A stretch of 64,000 bases of DNA from Arion vulgaris (GCA_020796225.1 CM036755.1:40849306-40913305); one strand, 5' to 3'; shown: positions 9,456 to 24,496, counted from the stretch's first letter. Notes: generated by a model from the letters alone, not told the origin. Numbers and translations: made by a program.

Positions 9456-12400
9456 GGAAGTAACTGAAAATATTAGACTAACATATGAGACATTTAGTAG
9501 CAATGGAGATCTGATACTGACAACAGTATGTGACACTAACATATGAGACATTTGAGTAGCAATGGAGATCTGATACTGAAACGTATGTGCCTAACAGTGA
9601 GACATTTGAGTACTGGAGATCTGATACTGAAACGTATAGTATTTAACATATGAGACATTTAGTAACAGATGAGATCTAGATGACTGAAACTGCTGTTACT
9701 AACATGAGACATTAGTAGCAATGGAGATCTGATACTGAAACGTATTGACTAAACATTGAGAATTTAGTAGCAATGGAGATCTGATACTGAAACCATGTAA
9801 TAGACTATATGAGACATTTAGTAAATGAGATCTGATACTGAAAACGTATGTGCACTAACATATGAGACATTTAGTAGACAATGGAGTCTGATACTGAAAC
9901 CGATGTGCACTAACATATGAGACATTTAGTAGAATGGAGTCTGATACTGAAAACCGTATTGCACTAACATATGAGACATTTAATAGCAATGAGATCTGAT
10001 ACTGAAACCGTATGTGCACTAACATATGAGACATTTAGTAGCAATGGAGATCTGATACTGAAACCGTCTGTGCACTAACATATGAGACATTTAGTAGCAA
10101 TGGAGATCTGATACTGAACTGTATGTCACTAACATATGAGGACATTTAGTAGCAATGAGATCTGATACTGAAACGTATGCACTAACATATGAGACATTTA
10201 GTATCAATGGAGATCTGATACTGAAACCGTATGTGCACTAACATATGAGACATTTAGTAGCAATGGAGATCTGATACTGAAACCGTATGTGCACTAACAT
10301 ATGAGACATTTAGTAGCAATGGAGATCTGATACTGAAACCGATGTGCACTAACATATGAGACATTTAGTAGCAATGGAGATCTGATACTGAAACCGTATG
10401 TGCACTAACATATGAGACATTTAGTAGCAATGGAGATCTGATACTGAAACCGTATGTTCACTAACATATGAGACATTTAGTAGCAATGGAGATCTGATAC
10501 TGAAACCGTATGTGCACTAACATATGAGACATTTAGTAGCAATTGAGATCTGATACTGAAACCGTATGTGCACTAACATATGAGACATTTAGTAGCAATG
10601 GAGATCTGATACTGAAACCGTATGTGCACTAACATATGAGACATTTAGTGAGTAATGGAGATCTGATACTGAAACCGTATGCACTAACATATGAGACATT
10701 TAGTAGCAATGGAGATCTGATACTGAAACCGTATGTGCACTAACATATGAGACATTTAGTAGCAATGGAGATCTGATACTGAAACCGTATGTGCACTAAC
10801 ATATGAGACATTTAGTAGCAATGGAGATCTGATACTGAAACCTATGTGCACTAACATATGAGACATTTAGTAGCAATGGAGATCTGATACTGAAACCGTA
10901 TGTGCACTAACATATGAGACATTTAGTAGCAATGGAGATCTGATACTGAAACCGTATGTTCACTAACATATGAGACATTTAGTAGCAATGGAGATCTGAT
11001 ACTGAAACCGTATGTGCACTAACATATGAGACATTTAGAGCAATGAGATCTGATACTGAAACCGTATGTGCACTAACATATGAGACATTTAGTAGCAATG
11101 GAGATCTGATACTGAAACCGTATGTGCACTAACATATGAGACATTTAGTAGCAATGGAGATCTGATACTGAAACCGTATGTGACTAACATATGAGACATT
11201 TAGTAGCAATGGAGATCTGATACTGAAACCGTATGTGCACTAACATATGAGACATTTAGTAGCAATGGAGATCTGATACTGAACCGTATGTGCACTAACA
11301 TATGAGACATTTAGTAGCAATGGAGATCTGATACTGAAACCGTATGTGCACTAACATATGAGACATTTAGTAGCAATGGAGATCTGATACTGAAACCGTC
11401 ATGTGCACTACACATATGAGACATTTAGTAGCAATGGAGATCTGATACTGAAACCTGTAGTGCACTAACATATGAGACATTTAGTAGCAATGGAGATCTG
11501 ATACTGAAACTGTATGTGCACTAACATATGAGACATTTAGTAGCAATGGAGATCTGATACTGAAACCGTATGTGCACTAACATATGAGACATTTAGTAGC
11601 AATGGAGATCTGATACTGAAACCGTATGTGCACTAACATATGAGACATTTAGTAGCAATGGAGATCTGATACTGAAACCGTATGTGCACTAACATATGAG
11701 ACATTTAGTAGCAATGAGATCTGATACTGAAACCGTATGTGACTAACATATGAGACATTTAGTAGCAATGGAGATCTGATACTGAAACCGTATGTGCATA
11801 ACAATGAGACATTTGTAGCAATGGAGTCAATGACCGTATGTACTAACATATGAGACATTTAGTAAATGGAGATCTGATACTGAAACCGTATGTGCACTAA
11901 CATATGAGACATTTAGTAGCAATTGAGATCTGATACTGAAACCGTATGTGCACTAACATATGAGACATTTAGTAGCAATGGAGATCTGATACTGAAACCG
12001 TATGTGCAATAACATATGAGACATTTAGTAGCAATGGAGATCTGATACTGAAACCGTATGTGCACTAACATATGAGACATTTAGTAGCAATGGAGATCTG
12101 ATACTGAAACTGCATGTGCACTAACATATGAGACATTTAGTATAATGGAGATCTGATACTGAAACCGTATGTGCACTAACATATGAGACATTTAGTAGCA
12201 ATGGAGATCTGATACTGAAACCGTATGTGCACTAACATATGAGACATTTAGTAGCAATGGAGATCTGATACTGAAACCGTATGTGACTAACATATGAGAC
12301 ATTTAGTAGCAATGGAGATCTGATACTGAAACCGTATGTGCACTAACATATGAGACATTTAGTAGCAATGGAGATCTGATACTGAAACCGTATGTGCACT

Positions 12401-15400
12401 AACATATGAGACATTTAGTAGCAATGGAGATCTGATACTGAAACCGTATGTGCACTAACATATGAGACATTTAGTAGCAATGGAGATCTGATACTGAAAC
12501 CGTATGTGCACTAACATATGAGACATTTAGTAGCAATGGAGATCTGATACTGAAACCGTATGTGCACTAACATATGAGACATTTAGTAGCAATGGAGATC
12601 TGATACTGAAACCGTATGTGCAATAACATATGAGACATTTAGTAGCAATGGAGATCTGATATGCAAACTGTGCACTAACATATGAGACATTTAGTAGCAA
12701 TGGAGATCTGATACTGAAACCGTATGTGCACTAACATATGAGACATTTAGTAGCAATGGAGATCTGATACTGAAACCGTATGTGCACTAACATATGAGAC
12801 ATTTAGTAGCAATGGAGATCTGATACTGAAACCGTATGTGCACTAACATATGAGACATTTAGTAGCAATGGAGATCTGATACTGAAACCGTATGTGCACT
12901 AACATATGAGACATTTAGTAGCAATGGAGATCTGATACTGAACAACAACTAGTAGTGCATCTATACTAACCCATATGAGACATTTAGTAGCAATGGAGAT
13001 CTGATACTGAAACCTGTATGTGCACTAACATATGAGACATTTAGTACTAATGGAGATCTGATACTGAAACCGTATGTGCACTAACATATGAGACATTTAG
13101 TAGCAATGGAGATCTGATACTGAAACCGTATGTGCACTAACATATGAGACATTTAGTAGCAATGGAGATCTGATACTGAAACCGTATGTGCACTAACATA
13201 TGAGACATTTAGTAGCAATGGAGATCTGATACTGAAACCGTATGTGCACTAACATATGAGACATTTAGTAGCAATGGAGATCTGATACTGAAACCGTATG
13301 TGCACTAACATATGAGACATTTAGTAGCAATGGAGATCTGATACTGAAACCGTATGTGCACTAACATATGAGACATTTAGTAGCAATGGAGATCTGATAC
13401 TGAAACCGTATGTGCACTAACATATGAGACATTTAGTAGCAATGGAGATCTGATACTGAAACCGTATGTGCACTAACATATGAGACATTTAGCAGCAATG
13501 GAGATCTGATACTGAAACCGTATGTGACTAACATATGAGACATTTAGTAGCAATGGAGATCTGATACTGAAACCGTATGTGACTAACATATGAGACATTT
13601 AGTAGCAATGGAGATCTGATACTGAAACCGTATGTGCACTAACATATGAGACATTTAGTAGCAATGGAGATCTGATACTGAAACCGTATGTGCACTAACA
13701 TATGAGACATTTAGTAGCTAATGGAGATCTGATACTGAAACCGTATGTGCACTAACATATGAGACATTTAGTAGCAATGGAGATCTGATACTGAAACCGT
13801 ATTTGCACTAACATATGAGACATTTAGTAGCAATGGAGATCTGATACTGAAACCTATGTGCACTAACATATGAGACATTTAGTAGCAATGGAGATCTGAT
13901 ACTGAAACCGTATGTTCACTAACATATGAGACATTTAGTAGCAATGGAGATCTGATACTGAAACCGTATGTGCACTAACATATGAGACATTTAGTAGCAA
14001 TGGAGATCTGATACTGAAACCGTATGTGCACTAACATATGAGACATTTAGTAGCAATGGAGATCTGATACTGAAACCTGTATGTGCACTAACATATGAGA
14101 CATTTAGTAGCAATGGAGATCTGATACTGAAACCGTATGTGCACTAACATATGAGACATAAATTCTGATACTGAACCGATGTACTCATACTTGACATGGA
14201 GACATATGAAACGATGTGACTAACATATGAGACATTTAGTAGCAATGGAGATCTGATACTGAAACCGTATGTGCACTAACATATGAGACATTTAGTAGCA
14301 ATGGAGATCTGATACTGAAACCGTATGTGCACTAACATATGAGACATTTAGTAGCAATGGAGATCTGATACTGAAACCGTATGTGCACTAACATATGAGA
14401 CATTTAGTAGCAATGGAGATCTGATACTGAAACCATGTGCACTAACATATGAGACATTTAGTAGCAATGGAGATCTGATACTGAAACCGTATGTGCACTA
14501 ACATATGAGACATTTAGTAGCAATTGAGATCTGATACTGAAACCGTATGTGCACTAACATATGAGACATTTAGTAGCAATTGAGATCTGATACTGAAACC
14601 GTATGTGCACTAACATATGAGACATTTAGTAGCAATTGAGATCTGATACTGAAACCGTATGTGCACTAACATATGAGACATTTAGTAGCAATGGAGATCT
14701 GATACTGAAACCGTATGTGACTAACTATGAGACATTTAGTAGCAATGGAGATCTGATACTGAAACCGTATGTGCACTAACATATGAGACATTTAGTAGCA
14801 ATGGAGATCTGATACTGAAACCGTATGTGCACTAACATATGAGACATTTAGTAGCAATGGAGATCTGATACTGAAACCGTATGTGCACTAACATATGAGA
14901 CATTTAGTAGCAATGGAGATCTGATACTGAAACCGTATGTGACTAACATATGAGACATTTAGTAGCAATGGAGATCTGATACTGAAACCGTATGTGCACT
15001 AACATATGAGACATTTAGTAGCAATGGAGATCTGATACTGAAACCTATTGACTAAATATGAGACATTTGTAGCATGATCTGATACTGAAATATGTGACCA
15101 TATAATTTAGTAGCAATGGAGATCTGATACTGAAACCGTATGTGCACTAACATATGAGACATTTAGTAGCAATGGAGATCTGATACTGAAACCGTATGTG
15201 CACTAACATATGAGACATTTAGTAGCAATGGAGATCTGATACTGAAACCGTATGTGCACTAACATATGAGACATTTAGTAGCAATGGAGATCTGATACTG
15301 AAACCGTATGTGCACTAACATATGAGACATTTAGTAGCAATGGAGATCTGATACTGAAACCGTATGTGCACTAACATATGAGACATTTAGTAGCAATGGA

Positions 15401-18400
15401 GATCTGATACTGAAACCAGTATGTCACTAACATATGAGACATTTAGTAGCAATGGAGATCTGATACTGAAACCGTATGTAGCCTAACATATGAGACATTT
15501 AGTAGAATGGAGATCTGATACTGAAACCGTATGTGCACTAACATATGAGACATTTAGTAGCAATGGAGATCTGATACTGAAACTATGTGCACTAACATAT
15601 GAGACATTTAGTAGCAATGAGATCTGATACTGAAACCTGATGTGCACTAACATATGAGACATTTAGTAGCAATGGAGATCTGATACTGAAACCGTATGTG
15701 CACTAACATATGAGACATTTAGTAGCAATGGAGATCTGATACTGAAACCGTATGTGCACTAACATATGAGACATTTAGTAGCAATGGAGATCTGATACTG
15801 AAACCGTATGTGCACTAACATATGAGACATTTAGTAGCAATGGAGATCTGATACTGAAACCGTATGTGCACTAACATATGAGACATTTAGTAGCAATGGA
15901 GATCTGATACTGAAACCGTATGTGCACTAACATATGAGACATTTAGTAGCAATGGAGATCTGATACTGAAACCGTATGTGCACTAACATATGAGACATTT
16001 AGTAGCAATGGAGATCTGATACTGAAACCGTATGTTCACTAACATATGAGACATTTAGTAGCAATGGAGATCTGATACTGAAACCATTGTGCACTAACAT
16101 ATGAGACATTGTAGTAGCAATGAGATCTGATACTGAAACCGTATGTGCACTAACATTTGAGACATTTAGTAGCAATGGAGATCTGATACTGAAACCGTAT
16201 GTGCACTAACATATGAGACATTTAGTAGCAATGGAGATCTGATACTGAAACCGTATGTGCACTAACATATGAGACATTTAGTAGCAATGGAGATCTGATA
16301 CTGAAACCGTATGTGCACTAACATATGAGACATTTAGTAGCAATGGAGATCTGATACTGAAACCGTATGTGACTAACATATGAGACATTTAGTAGCAATG
16401 GAGATCTGATACTGAAACCGTATTGCATAACATAGAGACATTTAGTAGCAATGGAGATCTGATACTGAAACCGTATGTGCACTAACATATGAGACATTTA
16501 GAACAATGGAGATCTGATACTGAAACCGTATGTGCACTAACATATGAGACATTTAGTAGCAATTGAGATCTGATACTGAAACCGTATGTGCACTAACATA
16601 TGAGACATTTAGTAGCAATGGAGATCTGATACTGAAACCGTATGTAATTAACATATGAGACATTTAGTAGCAATGGAGATCTGATACTGAAACCGTATGT
16701 GCACTAACATATGAGACATTTAGTAGCAATGGAGATCTGATACTGAAACCGTATGTGACTAACATATGAGACATTTAGTAGCAATGGAGATCTGATACTG
16801 AAACCGTATGGCACTAACATATGAGACATTTAGTAGCAATGGAGATCTGATACTGAAACCGTATGTGCACTAACATATGAGACATTTAGTAGAATGGAGA
16901 TCTGATACTGAAACCGTATGCACTAACATATGAGACATTTAGTAGCAATGGAGATCTGATACTGAAACCGTATGTGCACTAACATATGAGACATTTAGTA
17001 GCAATGGAGATCTGATACTGAAACCGTATGTGCACTAACATATGAGACATTTAGTAGCAATGGAGATCTGATACTGAAACCGTATGTTCACTAACATATG
17101 AGACATTTAGTAGCAATGGAGATCTGATACTGAAACCGTATGTGCACTAACATATGAGACATTTAGTAGCAATGGAGATCTGATCTTAAACCTAGTGCAC
17201 TAACATATGAGACATTTAGTAGCAATGGAGATCTGATACTGAAACCGTATGTGCACTAACATATGAGACATTTAGTAGCAATGGAGATCTGATACTGAAA
17301 CCTGATATAGTCACACCATACAATGAGACATTTAGTAGCAATGGAGATCTGATACTGAAACCGTATGTTCACTAACATATGAGACATTTAGTAGCAATGG
17401 AGATCTGATACTGAAACCGTATGTGCACTAACATATGAGACATTTAGTAGCAATGGAGATCTGATACTGAAACCGTATGTGCACTAACATATGAGACATT
17501 TAGTAGCAATGAGATCTGATACTGAAACCTATGTCACTAACATATGAGACATTTAGTAGCAATGGAGATCTGATACTGAAACATGTATGTGCACTAACAT
17601 ATGAGACATTTAGTAGCAATGGAGATCTGATACTGAAACCGTATGTGACTAACATATGAGACATTTAGTAGCAATGGAGATCTGATACTGAAACCATATG
17701 TGCACTAACATATGAGACATTTAGTATAATGGAGATCTGATACTGAAACCGTATGTGACACTAACATATGAGACATTATAGTAGCAATGGAGATCTGATA
17801 CTGAAACCGTATGTACTAACATATAGACATTTAGTAGCAATGGAGATCTGATACTGAAACCGTATGTGCACTAACATATGAGACATTTAGTACAATGGAG
17901 ATCTGATACTGAAACCTGTATGTGTTACAACATATGAGACATTTAGTAGCAATGGAGATCTGATACTGAAACCGTATGTTCACTAACATATGAGACATTT
18001 AGTAGCAATGGAGATCTGATACTGAAACCGTATGTGCACTAACATATGAGACATTTAGTAGCAATTGAGATCTGATACTGAAACCGTATGTGCACTAACA
18101 TATGAGACATTTAGTAGCAATGGAGATCTGATACTGAAACCGTATGTGCACTAACATATGGAGACATTTAGTAGCAATGGAGATCTGATACTGAAACGTA
18201 TGTGCACTACCATATGAGACATTTAGAGCAATGGAGATCTGATACTGAAACCTATGTGCACTAACATATGAGACATTTAGTAGCAATGGAGATCTGATAC
18301 TGAAACCGTATGTGCAATAACATATGAGACATTTAGTAGCAATGGAGATCTGATACTGAAACCGTATGTGCACTAACATATGAGACATTTAGTAGCAATT

Positions 18401-21400
18401 GAGATCTGATACTGAAACCGTATGTGCACTAACATATGAGACATTTAGTAGCAATTGAGATCTGATACTGAAACCGTATGTGCACTAACATATGAGACAT
18501 TTAGTAGCAATGGAGATCTGATACTGAAACCGTATGTGCACTAACATATGAGACATTTAGTAGCAATGGAGATCTGATACTGAAACCGTATGTGCACTAA
18601 CATATGAGACATTTAGTAGCAATGGAGATCTGATACTGAAACCGTATGTACAACATATGAGACATTTATACAATGAGATCTGATACTAGAAACCGTATGG
18701 CACTAACATATGAGACATTTAGTAGCAATGGAGATCTGATACTGAAACCGTATGTGCACTAACATATGAGACATTTAGTAGCAATGGAGATCTGATACTG
18801 AAACCGTATGTTCACTAACATATGAGACATTTAGTAGCAATGGAGATCTGATACTGAAACCTATGTGCACTAACATATGAGACATTTAGTAGCAATGGAG
18901 ATCTGATACTGAAACCGTATGTGCACTAACATATGAGACATTTAGTAGCAATGGAGATCTGATACTGAAACCGTATGTGCACTAACATATGAGACATTTA
19001 GTAGCAATGGAGATCTGATACTGAAACCGTATGTGCACTAACATATGAGACATTTAGTAGCAATGGAGATCTGATACTGAAACCGTATGTGCACTAACAT
19101 ATGAGACATTTAGTAGCAATGGAGATCTGATACTGAAACCGATGTGACTAACATATGAGACATTTAGTAGCAATGGAGATCTGATACTGAAACCGTATGT
19201 GCACTAACATATGAGACATTTAGTAGCAATGGAGATCTGATACTGAAACCGTATGTGCACTAACATAGAGACATTTAGTAGCAATGGAGATCTGATACTG
19301 AAACCGTATGTGCACTAACATATGAGACATTTAGTAGCAATTGAGATCTGATACTGAAACCGTATGTGCACTAACATATGAGACATTTAGTAGCAATGGA
19401 GATCTGATACTGAAACCGTATGTGCACTAACATATGAGACATTTAGTAGCAATGGAGATCTGATACTGAAACCGTATGTGCACTAACATATGAGACATTT
19501 AGCAGATAGCGGCTAGTCAGTCTGATACTGAAACCGTATGTGCACTAACATATGAGACATTTAGTAGCAATGGAGATCTGATACTGAAACCGTATGTGCA
19601 CTAACATATGAGACATTTAGTAGCAATGGAGATCTGATACTGAAACCGTATGTGCACTAACATATGAGACATTTAGTAGCAATGGAGATCTGATACTGAA
19701 ACCGTATGTGCACTAACATATGAGACATTTAGTATCAATGGAGATCTGATACTGAAACCGTATGTGCACTAACATATGAGACATTTAGTAGCAATGGAGA
19801 TCTGATACTGAAACCGTATGTGCACTAACATATGAGACATTTAGTAGCAATGGAGATCTGATACTGAAACCTAGTGTGCATAACATATGAGACATTTAGT
19901 AGCAATGGAGATCTGATACTGAAACCTATTGCTACTAACATATGAGACATTTAGTAGCAATGGAGATCTGATACTGAAACCGTATGTGCACTAACATATG
20001 AGACATTTATTAGCAATGGAGATCTGATACTGAAACCGTATGTGCACTAACATATGAGACATTTAGTAGCTAATGGAGATCTGATACTGAAACTATGCAC
20101 TAACATATGAGACATTTAGTAGCAATGGAGATCTGATACTGAAACCGTATGTGCACTAACATATGAGACATTTAGTAGCAATGGAGATCTGATACTGAAA
20201 CGATGTGCACTTTAACATAGAGACATTTAGTAGCAATGGAGATCTGATACTGAAACCGATGTGCACTAACATATGAGACATTTAGTAGCAATGGAGATCT
20301 GATACTGAAACCGTGTAATGACTGATCAAACTAACATATGAGACATTTAGTAGCAATGGAGATCTGATACTGAAACCGTATGTGCACTAACATATGAGAC
20401 ATTTAGTAGCAATGGAGATCTGATACTGAAACCGTATGTGCACTAACATATGAGACATTTAGTAGCAATGGAGATCTGATACTGAAACCGTATGTGCACT
20501 AACATATGAGACATTTAGTAGCAATGGAGATCTGATACTGAAACCGTATGTGCACTAACATATGAGACATTTAGTAGCAATGGAGATCTGATACTGAAAC
20601 CGTATGTGCACTAACATATGAGACATTTAGTAGCAATGGAGATCTGATACTGAAACCGATATTGCACTAACATATGAGACATTTAGTAGCAATGGAGATC
20701 TGATACTGAAACCGTATGTGCACTAACATATGAGACATTTAGTAGAATGGAGATCTGATACTGAAACCGTATGTGCACTAACATATGAGACATTTAGTAG
20801 CAATGGAGATCTGATACTGAAACCGTATGTGCACTAACATGAGACATTTAGTAGCAATGGAGATCTGATACTGAAACCGTATGTGCACTAACATATGAGA
20901 CATTTAGTAGCAATGGAGATCTGATACTGAAACATGTGCACTAACATATGAGACATTTAGTAGCAATGGAGATCTGATACTGAAACCTGTATGTGCACTA
21001 ACATATGAGACATTTAGTAGCAATGGAGATCTGATACTGAAACCGTATTTTGCACTAACATACGAGACATTTATAGCAGAATGGAGATCTGATACTGAAA
21101 CCGTATGTGCACTAACATATGAGACATTTAGTAGCAATGGAGATCTGATACTGAAACCGTATGTGCACTAACATATGAGACATTTAGTAGCAATGGAGAT
21201 CTGATACTGAAACCGTATGTGCACTAACATATGAGACATTTAGTAGCAATGGAGATCTGATACTGAAACCGTATGTGCACTAACATATGAGACATTTAGT
21301 AGCAATGGAGATCTGATACTGAAACCGTATGTGACTAACATATGAGACATTTAGTAGCAATGGAGATCTGATACTGAACCGTATGTGCACTAACATATGA

Positions 21401-21626
21401 GACATTTAGTAGCAATGGAGATCTGATACTGAAACCGATGTGCACCAACATAGAGCATTTAGTAGCAATGGAGATCTGATACTGAAACCGTATGTGCACT
21501 AACATATGAGACATTTAGTAGCAATGGAGATCTGATACCTAGAAACTCAGAATGATGTGCAACCTACTAACATATGAGACATTTAGTAGCAATGGAGATC
21601 TGATACTGAAACCGTATGTGCACTAA
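9456..21626. repeat. 56-bp satellite, about 217 copies, 12.2 kb
   Basis: The unit is ACTAACATATGAGACATTTA, GTAGCAATGGAGATCTGATA, CTGAAACCGTATGTGC. The 56-base period was checked by register (for example CAATGGAGAT at 10205 and 10261). Every standard unit has an NdeI-type CATATG and a BglII-type AGATCT. Common variants are TGTTCACTAA for TGTGCACTAA, AATTGAG for AATGGAG and one-base losses (TGACTAAC). Some units are badly damaged (about 12660, 14155-14215, 15045-15110, 19505-19520). The left edge (9456-9900) is irregular; the right edge stops abruptly at about 21626. Minus-strand frames of 69-97 codons inside it are repeat shadows. Confidence 0.97.
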
Positions 21627-21655
21627 AGGGACACGAGGAGGACATATATTTAGAT

Positions 21656-21925
21656 CATAGATTCCCAAAGTGGGTGGTGCTTTCCCAGTGGAGGCTGAAG
21701 CCTTCTAAGGAGGGCACATAGAGGTTCAGCATTGATGGAGTCGTAGGATCAGTGGCTCCTTATAGAATAAATCAATAATATCTATTTAAAAATAAATTAT
21801 TTTCGTGATTTTCTATTGAATAACTGTTTTTCATTTTCTATTGAGCCACTACTTTTCAATACTTTAACGCTACAGTAATGTATCATTAGTTGCTATTTAA
21901 CGGCAAAAAAGTTTGGGAACCTATG
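21656..21925. mobile_element. hAT-type MITE, 270 bp, beside the satellite edge
   Basis: It starts CATAGATTCCCAAA and ends TTTGGGAACCTATG, a 14-bp inverted repeat with one mismatch. The flanks ATTTAGAT (21648-21655) and AATTAGTT (21926-21933) agree at 6 of 8 positions, compatible with an old 8-bp duplication. Ends reading GGTTCCCAAAC are typical of hAT elements. It has no coding capacity. The 30 bases between the last satellite unit and this element are unassigned. Confidence 0.6.
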
Positions 21926-22072
21926 AATTAGTTAGTATCTTGTATACTTTGTTTGATAAAGACCTTTTATCAAAACGTAGAAGGTCTTGAAATTATATTT
22001 TTTTGGCTCATCGCAATATGGAATAAGTATTTTTTTTTTTAACATTTCAATTTTGTGAATGCCTGTTTCGTT

Positions 22073-23029
22073 ATGCGCGTAGACGATTAGAAAGTATAAG
22101 GAAATGTCACGTAGACGATTAGAAAGTATAAGAAAATGTCACGTAGACGATTAGAAAGTATAAGGAAATGTCACTGAACGATTAGAAAGTATAGAAATGT
22201 CACGTAGACGATTAGAAAGTATAAAAATGTTACTGTAGACGATTAGAAAGTATAGGAAATGTACTAGACGATTAGAAAGTATAGGAAATGTCACGAGACG
22301 ATTAGAAAGTATAAGGAAATGCACATGGCGATTAGAGAGTATAATGAAATGTCACGTAGACGATTAGAAAGTATAAGAAAATGTCACGTAGACGATTAGA
22401 ATGAATAGGAGATGTCACGTAGACGATTAGAAAGTATAAGGAAATGTCACGTAGACGATTAGAAAGTATAAGGAAATGTCACGTAGACGATTAGAAAGTA
22501 TAAGGAAATGTCACGTAGACGATTAGAAGGTATAAGGAAATGTCACGTAGACGATTAGAAAGTATAAGGAAATGTCACGTAGACGATTATAATGTATAGG
22601 AAATGTCACGTAGACGATTAGAAAGTATAAGGAAATGTCACGCAGACGATTAGAAAGTATAAGGAAATGTCACGTAGACGATTAGAATGTATAGGAAATG
22701 TCACGCAGACGATTAGAAAGTATAAGGAAATGTCACGTAGACGATTAGAATATATAGGAAATGTCACGTAGACGATTAGAAAGTATAAGGAAATGACACG
22801 CAGACGATTAGAAAGTATAAGGAAATGTCACGTAGACGATTAGAAAGTATAAGGAAATGACACGTAGACGATTAGAAAGTATAAGGAAATGTCACGTAGA
22901 CGATTAGAAAGTATAAGGAAATGTCACGTAGACGATTAGAAAGTATAAGGAAATGTCACGTAGACGATTAGAAAGTATAAGGAAATGTCACGTAGACGAT
23001 TAGAAAGTATAAGGAAATGTCACGTAAAC
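22073..23029. repeat. 32-bp minisatellite, about 30 copies
   Basis: The unit is GTAGACGATTAGAAAGTATA plus AGGAAATGTCAC. The left part (22140-22340) has many one- to four-base deletions while the right part is nearly uniform. The array ends at a fragment of an RNase-H LINE. Repeats abut with no unique spacers, so it is not a CRISPR array. Confidence 0.95.
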
Positions 23030-23765
23030 GAAGAAAGCGATTGCAACTGGCAAATACTCGAATAACTACCGAGCAGAGGCAATCAAAGAGGCGGCCGAAA
23101 TTATCCTGGAGAGAAGAAACACTACACGCAACAAGGTCGTGATATTCACCGATGCTCTATCGGTCATCAGGGCACTCAAATGCGTCGGCAAAACTGAGAT
23201 GAATGAGCTCAAACGTCCCTCGCTGAACTAACGAGTTCACTCAAACGCACAGTCATCCAGTGGATACCGTCACACTGCAACATTAGGGGAAACGAAGCGG
23301 CCGACAAGCTAGCCAAAGAGGGCTGGCGACTACCCCAGACTGATCTCGAGATCAGCTATGAGGAAGTCAAAACAACCATCGGTTCGCACTATCGAAGCAA
23401 ATGGGCAAAAGACCACCCGCATTACAAAGACAGTGACGGATACTATGGTCTCTCTCGCAGTGAACAAGTTGCCATATTTCGCCTCCGTACCGGCCACAAC
23501 AAGCTCCGAGCCCACATGTTCCATAAATTTAAAATTGGCACAACTAGCCTGTGTCCCTGCAATATGGCAGACATGACGGCAGAACACGTCTTGCAAGACT
23601 GTCAACATTTAGCAGGTATAAGAAAAGAGTACTGGCCACAACACACAGAGCTTGCGAAAAGCTGTACGGAGGAACGGAGTCCCTAAAAACAACAGTAAAA
23701 TTCATGATAGAAGTTGGTCCATCAGTCTAGGCCGGGAACGCAAAGGAAGGAAGGAATGTCATCTT
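23030..23765 (+). pseudogene. RNase-H-bearing LINE fragment, 3' end
   Basis: The translation, across frameshifts, gives IATGKYSNNYRAEAIKEAAE, RNKVVIFTDALSVIRALK, then GNEAADKLAKEGWRLPQTDL, then FRLRTGHNKLRAHMFHKF and CPCNMADMTAEHVLQDCQHL. The E, D and D positions of an RNase H fold (RAEA, FTDALS, NEAADKLA) are visible, followed by the cysteine/histidine motif typical of the C-terminus of jockey/I-group-like LINEs. The first RNase H aspartate and the RT are missing. The same family occurs at 53588-55068 and more distantly at 33105-33550, both on the minus strand. A GGAAGG-type tail follows. Confidence 0.75.
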
Positions 23766-23837
23766 TTAATTTATTTTTCTTGTTGATAAAAGATTTCATT
23801 CTAAAATTGTTATATTTGTAATATTTTCTTCACACTT

Positions 23838-23990
23838 GTGGTACCGGGGCACACAATAGAAGCAAAGAATAGTACTACTGCGACCTACAAGGCATGTCGT
23901 AAGAGGTGACTAATGTAGGACCTAGGAAGCTACCTAGTAAATAACAAGCATCGCATAAATCGGATGTGCTTGCCTATTTGTAGACGTCCG
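23838..23990 (+). mobile_element. SINE-like repeat, 'TAAGAGGCGACT' family (partial)
   Basis: GCAAAGAATAGTACTACTGC, then GGCATGTCGTAAGAGGTGAC, then GGAAGCTACCTAGTAAATAA match the copies at 26830-27125 and 46370-46628. It is truncated before the 3' tail, where it runs into a TCTG microsatellite. Confidence 0.6.
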
Positions 23991-24162
23991 TCTGTCTGTC
24001 TGTCTGTTCTCTTATGTTCTGTCCTGTCCTGTCTGTCTACCTATATGTTTATCTGTTATCCATCTAATCTATCTTGTCTGTCCATCTATTATCCATCTAA
24101 TCTATTCTGTCTGTCCATCTATTATCCATCTAATCTATCTTGTCTGTCTGGCATCTCTCTCG

Positions 24163-24226
<64 letters not shown>
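23985..24226. repeat. (TCTG)n, (CT)n and (TA)n microsatellites
   Basis: TCTG/TCCATCTAATCTAT repeats to about 24150, then CT dinucleotides 24156-24200, then TA dinucleotides 24201-24226. Confidence 0.9.
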
Positions 24227-24232
<6 letters not shown>

Positions 24233-24496
24233 ATACTAGAAAAATATGATACGTTCTCAGGAAACAAATATTGAGGGAAAAAAGCAAGACAAAACCCCTG
24301 AAGGAAACTGAGAGGCAACAACCTTATATGAAGCAATGACCTTTATGAACCCGCGTTATCTGACTAGCACGAAAGTAGTACATGTTAACGAATTCGATCA
24401 AGAAAGCAACACACCCACCTCCCTCTCTTTCCTCTTTGCCCAGCAATATAGGGAGCTAAACTGTGCCAACACAGTTATACTGTAAGTGAGAAATAT
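24227..24496. other. Unassigned spacer
   Basis: No gene, repeat or element end was recognised. Confidence 0.3.

Noticed and set aside
9456..21626. Protein-coding tandem repeat gene in the satellite
   Set aside because: A 56-bp period with stops in every frame over three units; peptides appear only where indels happen to remove stops.
22073..23029. CRISPR array resemblance (32-bp and 36-bp repeats)
   Set aside because: Repeats abut without unique spacers, no cas genes, and the surroundings are eukaryotic transposons.
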